A DNA stretch of 64,000 nt. Origin: Candidatus Heimdallarchaeum endolithica. GTDB lineage: Archaea > Asgardarchaeota > Heimdallarchaeia > Heimdallarchaeales > Heimdallarchaeaceae. Positions 17,587-25,874 of the stretch are shown in pieces. The notes beneath the pieces are model-generated. The model searched no databases. It was not told where the DNA came from and worked only from the letters and a program-made list of their open reading frames with translations. Both the position numbers and the translations under genes were made by a program. The stretch is from positions 908,117 through 972,116 of the forward strand of contig CP084167.1 of assembly GCA_021513715.1 (NCBI GenBank), in the 5' to 3' direction. Every line of letters begins with the position of its first letter. Positions within the stretch are counted from its first letter, which is position 1.

Positions 17587-17823
17587 TCTTTAAGCATCTA
17601 GCTCAAGACAAATAATCAATGAGAATTGAGTATATTAAGATCACTGAAAAGTTGTGACGCTCACCAATATCTTGCATTCTTTATTATTGAAATGTGATTC
17701 TGATTGTTATTGGTTTAATAACTCCTCTAACTAAAAATTTAGCTTTTTACGTAAAAAAGAATTCTATGGCATATTATAGTATATGGTTCCCACCCCATAT
17801 AAGTGGTTCTATCTCGCTCTCAT

Positions 17824-17843
17824 CCCACGACTAAAGCCGTGGG
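17824..17843 (-). repeat. IS605 left-end hairpin
   Basis: CCCACG pairs with CGTGGG, with an inner CT/AG pair around a short loop. This is the classic subterminal hairpin of many archaeal IS200/IS605 elements. It lies 16 nt inside the boundary with the interrupted MazG-type gene. Confidence 0.75.
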
Positions 17844-17930
17844 GTTTCCCGCTCTCGTCTCTAAATTCCACGATTATTTTAGTCAACTCTTCAATATTTG
17901 TCAATTTAATCAAAATAAAAAAGAGAAGGG

Positions 17931-19001
17931 TTAGATAATTTTTTCTATCCAACCATATTTATCTGGTTTTTCTCCTGTTTGTATTCCTATTAACTCGTCA
18001 TAAAGGTGTTGAGTGATTTTACCTATCTCAAAGTTGTTTATTTGATAAGTTTTACCTTTGTAGAACAATTCACCTACAGGAGAGATCGAAGCCGCTGTCC
18101 CCATACCAAAAGCTTCAGTACATTCTCCATTTTCTATTTGTTCTAGAAGTTTCCTTAACTCTATTTTTGTTTCTTTAATTTTGTATCCAAGATCTTTAGC
18201 TAGTTGTATTACTGATTTTCTTGTTATTCCATGTAAAATAGTTCCATCAAGTTCAGGAGTAAGAATTTCTTCGTTTACAACAAAGGCAATATTATTTGTT
18301 CCTACCTCTTCTACATACTTTCTTTCAATAGAATCGAGCCATAATACTTGGCTATAACCTTGTTTCTTGGCTATCTCTGTCTCAGATAGTGTTCCAGCAT
18401 AATTTCCTCCTGTTTTTGCTTCTCCTGTTCCTCCTGGAGCTGCACGAATGTGTTGGCTAGCAACATAAATTTTCGTTGGATTAAATCCTGCCTTAAAGTA
18501 TGGACCAACTGGAGATAGAATAATGTAGAAATAAAATTCGGCACTACTATGTAATCCTATTGCTGGCTCTGTTGCGATCATAGTAGGACGGATATAAAGC
18601 GACGTTCCTTTTTCTTTTGGAACCCACTCCTTGTCTAATATTATTAATTCCTTAATTGCTTTAACGAATAATTCTTCATCAACAGTAGGCATACACATTC
18701 TTTCAGCAGAACGATTGAACCTTTTAGCGTTCTCATATGGACGAAAGAGGTTTATACTTCCATTTTGAGAATAGAACGCTTTCATTCCTTCAAAAATTTC
18801 CTGACCATAATGAAATACTGCACATGCAGGATCAAGAGTAAACGGTTGATAAGGTATAATTTGAGGTTGACCCCATTCTCCATCTTGATATTTCATTAAA
18901 AACATGTGGTCAGTGAAAAATCTACCAAAAGGTAAATGATGCATATCTTTTGGCTTTTCTTTTAATTGTTCTGGGGTGCATTTATTGATGATTATATCCA
19001 T
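17931..19001 (-). CDS. ilvE: Branched-chain amino acid aminotransferase
   Basis: The protein has 356 aa, fold type IV PLP enzyme of the longer 'type II' BCAT class. Visible motifs include FGRFFTDHMFLMKY, FHYGQEIFEGMKAF, LFRPYENAKRFNRSAERM, the region around the PLP lysine GEAKTGGNYAGTL, and VEEVGTNNIAFV and LDGTILHGITRKSVIQLA near the C-terminus. It transfers amino groups between Leu/Ile/Val and 2-oxoglutarate as the last step of their synthesis. I used ATG 19001 (MDIIINKC); a TTG four codons earlier is possible. A MazG-type gene, now broken by an IS, followed directly. Confidence 0.93.
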   Translation of the reverse strand: MDIIINKCTPEQLKEKPKDMHHLPFGRFFTDHMFLMKYQDGEWGQPQIIPYQPFTLDPACAVFHYGQEIFEGMKAFYSQNGSINLFRPYENAKRFNRSAERMCMPTVDEELFVKAIKELIILDKEWVPKEKGTSLYIRPTMIATEPAIGLHSSAEFYFYIILSPVGPYFKAGFNPTKIYVASQHIRAAPGGTGEAKTGGNYAGTLSETEIAKKQGYSQVLWLDSIERKYVEEVGTNNIAFVVNEEILTPELDGTILHGITRKSVIQLAKDLGYKIKETKIELRKLLEQIENGECTEAFGMGTAASISPVGELFYKGKTYQINNFEIGKITQHLYDELIGIQTGEKPDKYGWIEKII

Positions 19002-19108
19002 TGTGAGCCACAATAGAAGTAATTACTTAAAAGTCTTTATGTTAGAAAAAGAATTTAATATAAACAATTAAAGGTTTAACAAACAAAAAATAGAGAAAAA
19101 ATAAAAAA

Positions 19109-20779
19109 TTAGGAAATTGAAGATTCCCTAACTATGCATATAATAGGAGAATTAATTATAGAATATTCTTCTAGCGAAGAATTTTGGACATTTGCAAAAA
19201 CAAAAGATAAACTTGTTCCAACAGAGAACGAGGAATTAACTTTTCCAACTATTGAGAAGATACCTGTAGAATTTATTACTACTCTTGAATAGTTTTCTTC
19301 AGTCTGGGTAATCGAAATCTGTGAATTTAGTTCAGTTGAATTTACAGAATAAATGTAGCTGAATGAATCGAAATAGCCATTATTGTTTGAGTCATATATC
19401 AGACTATTAAAGATGATAATGTTAATATCAAATTCTTCAGGAATATTTGTATAGGAGGAGCTTATGTTCATTACACAAGAAAAAGTACCATTAGTGAAAA
19501 TATCCATTTGTTCAACAGTAATGGTCGAATTAGCTTCCCAATGGGGATAGAATATTTTTCCCCCATCAAATAAATTGTTGCTACTGATTGATGAAAGAAA
19601 GGAAATAAGTGGAAAAGGAATACAAATTAGTAATATAAGTAGAGATGTAAAAAAAACTTTTTTAGCAGATGGAGAGAGTTTAAAACTTTTTTTGGTTATT
19701 TGTTCAGTAATTTTTTTGATCAGTAGAAAACTTTTTGCCTTTTTATTTTTCCAATATTTAAGTACTTCAAATAGAATAAGAGGAAGATAGAATAAAAGAA
19801 ATATGACAAAAAGAGCTTTTTCAAGAGTGAAAGGAATATAATCTGTTGAAGGTATTGAAATACCAAAAAGTATGATTGTAGTTTTAACTGCTACCTGAGA
19901 AACGTGATGATTCCAAAAAGATACAGAATACAGGAATAAAACAACAAAAACAATTGGTGAAAGAACTAGCTTTACTAATGATAATTTAGTTGAAACAGTT
20001 TTTTCTAAATCGTTTTTTGTTTTATTCTCTATCGCAGGTTTTTTTGAGATCTTTTCTAGAAGGAAGTTTAGAAAACTATAGATTACAATATTAACAAAGA
20101 TAAAAAGAACATACCATAAAATAGCAAATCTGGAGAAAAATAGGCTAAAAGTTCTACTTAAAGCTACAAAAAACACACCTATAAAACTGATAGCAACAGA
20201 AGATAAAACTGGAAGATTTGACATTCTATCAATTACATAACTGATGTTTTGATTCTCACTATTTCTATTTAATTGTTCTTCAGGAGAAAATAGAAGAATT
20301 AATCCTTCAAAAAGTAAAACTAAAGGAAGTAAAAAAGAACTGAGAATAAATAGAGGATTAAATGTTAAACTAAAATAAAAGGAAGAGTTTTCGATCATTT
20401 TGATTAACCAAAAAGCTGTCATTGCTATTTTGTAGTTATATATTAGAAACAAATAATCAGTCAATTTAGAAAAAGCAAACATAATCAAGAAAATACCTGT
20501 CTTTCTTTTATTTATAAAAACAAGATAATTTATTGCCAACACAACAAATATAGTAAATAAAGCTAAAAGAATGAAAGAAAACATAGATTCATTTGTGCTC
20601 TTAATAGTAGCTAAAGAATATTGAATCGTTGCTTTATCTTCTCTTAATTGAGTTGAAGAAATATAAACTCTTCCAAAAACAAAGGAAGTTAGATTGGCCG
20701 TAAAAAGGTTCAAAAACGACAATACTAAGGATATTAAATTTAAAATTAAGACTGTTAGTAATACAATTTTTTTTCTCAT
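19109..20779 (-). CDS. Large multi-TM protein with C-terminal extracellular domain
   Basis: The family is not recognised (556 aa). About 9-10 TM helices are spread over residues 1-430, starting with KIVLLTVLILNLISLVLSF. The last TM (LLILLICIPFPLISFL) is followed by about 150 residues rich in Ser, Asn and Thr with N-x-S/T sequons, probably a beta-rich extracellular domain. No catalytic motif is seen. I placed the start at ATG 20779, 57 nt inside the longest open frame, because GTGAAGAAA immediately precedes it. It is a stand-alone gene. Confidence 0.7.
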   Translation of the reverse strand: MRKKIVLLTVLILNLISLVLSFLNLFTANLTSFVFGRVYISSTQLREDKATIQYSLATIKSTNESMFSFILLALFTIFVVLAINYLVFINKRKTGIFLIMFAFSKLTDYLFLIYNYKIAMTAFWLIKMIENSSFYFSLTFNPLFILSSFLLPLVLLFEGLILLFSPEEQLNRNSENQNISYVIDRMSNLPVLSSVAISFIGVFFVALSRTFSLFFSRFAILWYVLFIFVNIVIYSFLNFLLEKISKKPAIENKTKNDLEKTVSTKLSLVKLVLSPIVFVVLFLYSVSFWNHHVSQVAVKTTIILFGISIPSTDYIPFTLEKALFVIFLLFYLPLILFEVLKYWKNKKAKSFLLIKKITEQITKKSFKLSPSAKKVFFTSLLILLICIPFPLISFLSSISSNNLFDGGKIFYPHWEANSTITVEQMDIFTNGTFSCVMNISSSYTNIPEEFDINIIIFNSLIYDSNNNGYFDSFSYIYSVNSTELNSQISITQTEENYSRVVINSTGIFSIVGKVNSSFSVGTSLSFVFANVQNSSLEEYSIINSPIICIVRESSIS

Positions 20780-21139
20780 TTTCTTCACTTGGTCAACATC
20801 TATCCCTAAAATAGCAACCTTTATTAATATTTCCAATTATTTTTCCTTACAATGTTTATTCATATCTATCTGCGAGAACATACTCATTGACTATAGTATC
20901 CCTGGTCAAGAAAGAATATAGTATCTAAGTTATAGATTACTAGCTCTGGAAAGACTACATACAGTACGCAGAAGATATGAAATCTGTTTTTATTAAGTTT
21001 GTTTGTTATCAAACAAGAATATTAACACAACTGAACAGATCTTTTATTTTCTGCGGAAGTTATGTTTGTCTTTTCTTTGAACAATTCCCCACAATACCAT
21101 CTTTGCTTTAGGGACTGATATTCACCCTCGGTGAAAAAA
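20780..21139. other. 360-nt intergenic region between divergent genes
   Basis: This gap separates the membrane protein gene and the ABC exporter operon, so it should hold two promoters. I see AT-rich blocks and two copies of TATAGTATC (near 20893 and 20917), but no RNA gene or convincing operator. The ABC gene's GGTGA ribosome-binding site is at 21130-21134. Confidence 0.4.
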
Positions 21140-22237
21140 ATGATAAAAATAGAAAATATAGAAAAAACTTACTTTAGTAAAAAAATAGAATTCACTCTAT
21201 TCGTAAGAAATGTAAAGAAAAAAGGAAAAGAAATCGAAAAGTCTAAACCTACTGCTTCCAGTATTAGTGAAACAAAAGTCCAATACAACCCTCTATTTAA
21301 GACTGAAAAAAAGAAAACCTATGCTCTTCGAGGAATTAACCTAAAGATTAGAGAAGGAGAGATATTTGGTTTACTAGGTCCTAATGGCGCTGGAAAGACT
21401 ACACTAACAAAAATAATATCTACACTCATTATCCCTGACAAAGGAAATATCTTTGTCAATGGATATAATGTAGTTAGTAAAGTCAAACAAGCACGTGCTT
21501 CAATAGGTTTAGTAACAGGAGGAGAACGTTCTCTCTATTGGAAACTTACACCTCTTGAAAATTTATCTTTCTTTGGTAGGATGTATTACCTATCAAAAAA
21601 AGAAAGTCTAGAAAGAGCTAAAGAATTGATTGAAATCTTTGGGTTAGAGGAAAAGAAAAATGATCTTGTTCAAAACTTAAGTACAGGACAGAAGATGAAA
21701 GTAGCTTTTGCCCGTGCTTTGATGCACGACCCTCCAGTTTTGCTACTGGATGAATACAATAGAGGACTAGACCCCCAAGCTTCAAAAAACCTTAGAGATT
21801 TCATAAAAAAAGTTCTACAGAAAGAACAAAACAAGACAATATTACTTTGTACTCATGATATGACAGTTGCAGATAATTTGTCTGATAGAGTTGGACTAAT
21901 TTTTCAAGGAAAAATTGTAACTTTAGACACACCTGAAAAATTGAAGAGCTCACTAAAATTCAGAACGAAATTAACCTTTGTTACAGATAAACCAATCGCT
22001 CCTCTAGTTGAGAAATATGAAGGAGTAAGTATTCTTACAACAAAAAACGTTGAGAGAGAATACACAACAATTCTCACTCTAAAAAACGGCTTATCCAGTA
22101 TTGAAATAATGGACAATATAAGAGAAAAAGACTGCTTCATTAAAAACTTCGAAGTTAACCATGCTAGTCTAGAAGATGTGTTTCTTTCTTATACAGGAAG
22201 GAAACTAGAAGAAATAGAAAACGGAGAGGAGGACTGA
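21140..22237 (+). CDS. ABC-2 exporter ATP-binding protein
   Basis: The ATPase has 365 aa. Walker A is GLLGPNGAGKTT, the signature is LSTGQKMKVAFARAL, Walker B is PVLLLDEYNRGLDP, and the switch His is in LLCTHDMT. A long Lys-rich insertion (about residues 19-60) lies between the first strand and KTYALRGINLKIREGEI, unlike typical members. A C-terminal domain of about 100 residues follows the ATPase core, as in daunorubicin-resistance-type (DrrA) ATPases. The start is ATG 21140 with GGTGA at 21130. It drives the two permeases encoded next (gaps 4 and 1 nt). Substrate unknown. Confidence 0.92.
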   Translation: MIKIENIEKTYFSKKIEFTLFVRNVKKKGKEIEKSKPTASSISETKVQYNPLFKTEKKKTYALRGINLKIREGEIFGLLGPNGAGKTTLTKIISTLIIPDKGNIFVNGYNVVSKVKQARASIGLVTGGERSLYWKLTPLENLSFFGRMYYLSKKESLERAKELIEIFGLEEKKNDLVQNLSTGQKMKVAFARALMHDPPVLLLDEYNRGLDPQASKNLRDFIKKVLQKEQNKTILLCTHDMTVADNLSDRVGLIFQGKIVTLDTPEKLKSSLKFRTKLTFVTDKPIAPLVEKYEGVSILTTKNVEREYTTILTLKNGLSSIEIMDNIREKDCFIKNFEVNHASLEDVFLSYTGRKLEEIENGEED

Positions 22238-22241
22238 TAAA

Positions 22242-23147
22242 TTGGTTACTCAAACAATAGAACTAAAAAGAACAAAAACTGTAATATTAAACGAAGAATT
22301 GCTGTTTAGAGCTAATAAAAAGTCTTTCAGAAACTCATCACGTGTAATTCTAGCTTATGCTTGGAAGAATCTGCAAAATGATCTTCGCTATTTAGGAAGT
22401 TGGATTTACTGGATGGTTGTACCGTTATTGTGGCTCATTCCTTACGCATTTCAAGGAAAAGCTCTTCTTGGAGATTCAGAATCAAGTTTCTTTCTTAAAT
22501 ACGGAGGAACAGGAGATTATTTCTCCTATGTGGCTTTAGGATTTATCCTCTTCAACATCGTCGACTCAGCTATTTGGGGTGCAGGAAATAGATTAAGATG
22601 GGAACAAAAGAGCGGGACTTTCGAATATATTTGGATCACACCAATTTCAAGGGTAGAATTGCTTCTAGGTTCAAGTTTTTCAGAACTTGTTTGGATAGCA
22701 TTTGTATGTACTGCGCAGTTTCTTATTCTTAACTTTGTACTATCTTGGACATTCACAATAATACAAATATTACTATCTTTAGTAGTAATAATAGTAACTC
22801 TAGCAGGTTTATTCAGCTTTAGTTTCATCTTTGCAAGCATAATATTAATTTTCAAAGAACCAGGAACTTTAAGTGAATTAACAGATATATCGCTGAACAT
22901 TCTTCTACCTGTAAGATACCCCTTACGTATTCTACCTCCGTTTTTGCGATGGATAGGATATATAATGCCTTTCGCTTACGGATTTTTCTCAATTAGAGCT
23001 TTCACTTTAGCCAGAGAATATAACCTTGGTTTCATATATTTAACAATACAGCTTATACTATCGGCTATTATGTGGATAGTTGGATTGAAAATATTCAAAC
23101 GAATAGAGCATCGAACAAGAAAAATAGGACAACTAGGAGCGTATTAA
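22242..23147 (+). CDS. ABC-2 type permease subunit 1
   Basis: The protein has 301 aa with six TM helices in ABC-2 fashion: WIYWMVVPLLWLIPYAFQG, YVALGFILFNIVDSAIWG, then the conserved EQKSGTFEYIWITPISRVE amphipathic segment before the next helices. The start appears to be TTG 22242: the next ATG is deep in TM1, and GGAGGACTGATAAA precedes the TTG at good spacing. It pairs with the next permease (23149) and the ATPase upstream to form an exporter. Confidence 0.88.
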   Translation: MVTQTIELKRTKTVILNEELLFRANKKSFRNSSRVILAYAWKNLQNDLRYLGSWIYWMVVPLLWLIPYAFQGKALLGDSESSFFLKYGGTGDYFSYVALGFILFNIVDSAIWGAGNRLRWEQKSGTFEYIWITPISRVELLLGSSFSELVWIAFVCTAQFLILNFVLSWTFTIIQILLSLVVIIVTLAGLFSFSFIFASIILIFKEPGTLSELTDISLNILLPVRYPLRILPPFLRWIGYIMPFAYGFFSIRAFTLAREYNLGFIYLTIQLILSAIMWIVGLKIFKRIEHRTRKIGQLGAY

Positions 23148-23148
23148 G

Positions 23149-24006
23149 ATGAATGAGGAAAAATATAAAACTAAAGTAAATCAATTAAAATGGGAACTAG
23201 TTGGCGCTTTAGCTATCTTTAAGAAATCTTGGCAAGTTCAAAAACGTTATCCTTTAGCCTTTTTCTTCTATGCTATTTCTCCTATCCTCTGGTTATTACC
23301 ACATCTAATATTTAGTTCTGCATTAGTAGGAGGAAGATACTCTGAAAATCTTTATTCTTTAATTGGATATGGAGACGTACTAGTATATACTTCTCTAGGA
23401 TTAGTCTTTATGGCCATCTTTTCTTCAACAATGTGGGGAACAACTTACAGTATTAGAAACGAAGAATTATCCGGAACGCTTGAAAACCTATACATATCAC
23501 CCATTTCAAGATATAGCATTATTTTAGGTAATACTTTATTTTACTTAACACAAGCTATGATAGGATGCATAATACAACTTACTATAATAGGAATATGGTA
23601 CCGTGAAGCTTTTTCTTGGACTAACTTCTTACTTTCTTCAGTCTTTCTATTAATTGGCTTTCTACTAATTCAAGGAATATCTCTACCATTAATTGCTTTT
23701 GTCTTCTGGCAGAAAGAAGGGTGGAAAATCATTCTACTTGGTGAATCCTTGATCTTGTTCATTACCCCTGTTACTTTTCCAATAGTTGTTCTTCCAACAT
23801 TACTACAAAATATTGCAAAGTTTAATCCTTTAAATTACGCAATTGAAGGATTTAGGAATGCTTTTCTTTTTGGCAACTCAGGTACTGTACAAATGTATTT
23901 ACTCTTACTGTTACTTATTCTACCTTTTGCCACTACTATAGGAATAACTATTTTCCACTTTGCTGAAAAAAAGTTGAGAAAAAAAGCTCTGCTAGGTCAA
24001 TATTAA
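23149..24006 (+). CDS. ABC-2 type permease subunit 2
   Basis: The protein has 285 aa with six TM helices and the same architecture as subunit 1, including the NEELSGTLENLYISPISRYS segment. It is a diverged paralogue. ATG 23149 follows the previous stop by one nt. A FNPLNYAIEGFRNAFLFG segment near the C-terminus is typical of ABC-2 permeases. A heterodimer with subunit 1 is expected. A T-rich tract (24016-24050) follows and could end transcription. Confidence 0.88.
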   Translation: MNEEKYKTKVNQLKWELVGALAIFKKSWQVQKRYPLAFFFYAISPILWLLPHLIFSSALVGGRYSENLYSLIGYGDVLVYTSLGLVFMAIFSSTMWGTTYSIRNEELSGTLENLYISPISRYSIILGNTLFYLTQAMIGCIIQLTIIGIWYREAFSWTNFLLSSVFLLIGFLLIQGISLPLIAFVFWQKEGWKIILLGESLILFITPVTFPIVVLPTLLQNIAKFNPLNYAIEGFRNAFLFGNSGTVQMYLLLLLLILPFATTIGITIFHFAEKKLRKKALLGQY

Positions 24007-24069
24007 GAAAAAAAATAATTTTTTAATTTTTTTTTAGATTTTTTGTTTTAACGTGTTATTATTATTTAG

Positions 24070-24540
24070 TTACTCATCGTCGTCGAATTTTACACCATAC
24101 TTCCATATTTTATCTAGAACTTTCTCTTCTTCTACTGTTAATTCAGAGATAAGATTTTTAAGCCCTTTTAGGATTGCTTCATGTCTTTGAACTTCTCCTA
24201 AAATATTGTTAAGTATAGCTTTTGTTTTTTGATCTGTAATTTTATCAATAATAGCTTTATTCTGATTGATAATATTCCATTCAAGTTCAATTACTGTATC
24301 TAATGTTTTGAGAACATTTTCTTTTGTTTCTTCTGGTATTGCTTGATTTAGTCCTTGGGCCCTATCCAACAATCCTTTGAGTATTGATATATGCTTCTTT
24401 GCATCTAATCCTATTCCGTTCATTAATGATTCAATAAGTGTATTTCCTACAGCAAAATCATAATATGTAAGTAAATCTGCAATTTTCTCCTTTATCTCTA
24501 TCATTTGCCTTAATTGCACAATAAATGATTCTTTCTCCAT
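24070..24540 (-). CDS. Ferritin-like four-helix-bundle protein
   Basis: The protein has 156 aa, all helical, with two D/E-x-x-H elements spaced as in ferritin/rubrerythrin-like domains: GLDAKKHISIL (about 44-54) and GEVQRHEAIL (about 114-123), plus acidic residues in the intervening helices (VIELEWNII). This suggests a di-metal four-helix bundle, though the first ligand set is weaker than in true ferritins. It has no signal peptide. It stands alone and converges with the ABC operon. A role in metal or oxidative-stress handling is inferred only from fold. Confidence 0.6.
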   Translation of the reverse strand: MEKESFIVQLRQMIEIKEKIADLLTYYDFAVGNTLIESLMNGIGLDAKKHISILKGLLDRAQGLNQAIPEETKENVLKTLDTVIELEWNIINQNKAIIDKITDQKTKAILNNILGEVQRHEAILKGLKNLISELTVEEEKVLDKIWKYGVKFDDDE

Positions 24541-24764
24541 TTTGCTTACCTTTATCGATTCTTAACAATATAATGTTTGAAGTGCAATTAAAAGTTTTCG
24601 CAGAATTTGCTTCTTAAACTTTAAAAAGACAGAATGCTGTTTATGACATAACACACAGAAGAAAAGCACAGAAAGCATATTTAGCTTATTAATTTCCATT
24701 TTTTTAACGTTTCAATATAAATTTTAAATATAGGCACAGATTCTTTAATTGCGGATGATTTTGA

Positions 24765-25682
24765 ATGAAGAAAGTTGTTTCTGTAAGTTTAGGTTCAAAA
24801 ACAAGAGATTATAAGAGAGAATATGAACTTGGAGGAGAAAAAATTCAAGTTCAAAGAATAGGTACAGATGGTTCATTGAAAAAATACAAAGAACTTCTCG
24901 AAAAATATGATGGAAAAATAGATGCTTTTGGTATCGGAGGATTTGATGCTTATCTTTGTAGAAAAAACAAGAAATACAAGATCAGAGATTTTTGGAAATT
25001 AGTAAAAAATGTCAAAAAAACGCCTTTTTTAGATGGGGGAGGAATAAAAAGTACATTAGAAAGTGAAATATTTCAGTTTGTAGAGAAAAAACTTCCTGAG
25101 GAAGTTGATGAAGATCGTTTTACTTTAGTTATGAGTGCTGTTGACCGCTGGGGGCAGGCTGAATCTGCTTGGAAATTCGTAAACAAAAATAAAAAACTCA
25201 TTACTTTTGGTGATCTTATCTGGGGATTAAAATTAGGAATTCCTTTACACTCACTAAAGACAGTAAATGCACTGGCAATATTTCTTACACCGATTGTAGT
25301 CAGACTACCATTCAGCATGCTCTATCCAACAGGGGATAAACAAACAGAGTTTAAGCCTTACAAAATCAAATATTTCAAGAAAGCTAAATTCATTGCAGGA
25401 GATTTCCATTTTATCAACAGAAACATGCCTAAGGAAGGAATGGAAGGAAAAATAATCATTACTAATACAACAACAGAAGAGAATGTAGAACGACTAAAAG
25501 AATTAGGAGTAAAATACATCATCACTTCAACACCAAGAATAGAAGGGAGATCATTTGGAACAAATGTTCTTGAAGCGTGTATTGTTGCAATAAGCGAAAA
25601 GAATAGAGAACTAACAATGGAAGAGTATAGAGAATATCTGAAGAAGTTTAATATTGAACCCGTTATAGAGAAACTAAACTAA
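24765..25682 (+). CDS. Conserved protein of the 'quinate 5-dehydrogenase'-labelled family
   Basis: The protein has 305 aa. It opens with KKVVSVSLGSKTRDYKREYEL and RIGTDGSLKKY, then DAFGIGGFDAYL, which resemble proteins labelled quinate 5-dehydrogenase in public annotation. I see no shikimate-dehydrogenase catalytic Lys/Asp pattern to support that label, so the function is best treated as unknown. VKYIITSTPRIEGRSFGTNVLEA near the C-terminus may be a nucleotide-binding or active-site loop. The start is ATG 24765, with a TTTTAAATATA element about 35 nt upstream. Confidence 0.6.
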   Translation: MKKVVSVSLGSKTRDYKREYELGGEKIQVQRIGTDGSLKKYKELLEKYDGKIDAFGIGGFDAYLCRKNKKYKIRDFWKLVKNVKKTPFLDGGGIKSTLESEIFQFVEKKLPEEVDEDRFTLVMSAVDRWGQAESAWKFVNKNKKLITFGDLIWGLKLGIPLHSLKTVNALAIFLTPIVVRLPFSMLYPTGDKQTEFKPYKIKYFKKAKFIAGDFHFINRNMPKEGMEGKIIITNTTTEENVERLKELGVKYIITSTPRIEGRSFGTNVLEACIVAISEKNRELTMEEYREYLKKFNIEPVIEKLN

Positions 25683-25713
25683 CTCTCTTTTTTTCTAATT
25701 TTTTGTTTTTTTT
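25683..25713 (+). terminator. Poly-T terminator candidate
   Basis: Three T-runs of 7-8, 6 and 8 bases follow the stop codon of the gene ending at 25682. Archaeal intrinsic termination often needs only such T tracts. Confidence 0.45.
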
Positions 25714-25723
25714 GAGATTGATA

Positions 25724-25829
25724 GTACTTCCGCAATAAGTTGACCGATTTCTATAGGTTAAAATTATAGGCGTTCATACTATCATTGAGGTGTTCTCAAT
25801 TCATACTTTATGAGATAATTCGGAAGTAC
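25724..25829. mobile_element. Possible 106-bp MITE with TA target sites
   Basis: The left end GTACTTCCG (25724-25732) is the exact reverse complement of the right end CGGAAGTAC (25821-25829). Both ends abut a TA dinucleotide (25722-25723 and 25830-25831), as in Tc1/mariner/IS630-type target duplication. The interior is AT-rich, non-coding and shows no gene. It ends about 15 nt before the carS TATA-like box, so it could influence carS expression. No matching transposase is in this window. Confidence 0.5.
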
Positions 25830-25843
25830 TAGATTGAAGTGAA

Positions 25844-25855
25844 ATATTTTTAAAT
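25844..25855 (+). promoter_or_regulatory. Putative TATA box for carS
   Basis: ATATTTTTAAAT lies 20-31 nt upstream of ATG 25875, consistent with a leaderless archaeal transcript. Confidence 0.4.
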
Positions 25856-25874
25856 TCACGCTAAAGAATAAATT

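Larger units (their letters stand above)
15754..17860 (-). mobile_element. IS200/IS605-family insertion sequence
   Basis: The element carries tnpA (Y1 HUH transposase) and tnpB, read on the minus strand and overlapping by 4 nt. Hairpins mark both ends: 17824-17843 near the left end (relative to tnpA) and 15763-15783 near the right end. GC content is visibly higher in the coding part than in the surroundings, which suggests transfer from another host. The exact ends are ambiguous by 9 nt because CTCTCGTCT occurs at both 15745-15753 and 17852-17860. Length is about 2107 nt. It interrupts a MazG-type gene. The left-end region upstream of tnpA is unusually long, about 450 nt. Confidence 0.9.
15483..17913 (-). 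pseudogene. MazG-type nucleotide pyrophosphohydrolase, interrupted by IS605 insertion
   Basis: The C-terminal part (15483-15753) encodes a MazG/RS21-C6-like NTP pyrophosphohydrolase: RDWKKYHTPKNLSLSISIEL, ELAELFELFQW (EExxE-like metal site), DELADVAIYLFALSEILGI and a KKYPK end. The missing N-terminus lies on the far side of the IS at 17861-17913, where the minus strand encodes LTNIEELTKIIVEF before a TTG start candidate (17904 or 17913). Joining 15753 to 17861 gives in-frame VEFRDERDWKKYHTP, the family motif. The intact gene would start about 20-30 nt after ilvE and was probably co-transcribed with it. The N-terminal residues now read into the C-terminal part (GEVTDERD) come from the transposon. 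No decay is visible, so the insertion looks recent. Confidence 0.85.

Noticed and set aside
24765..25682. Quinate/shikimate dehydrogenase function
   Set aside because: The label appears on similar proteins, but I see no catalytic Lys/Asp pair or NAD-binding motif of that family, so no function is claimed.
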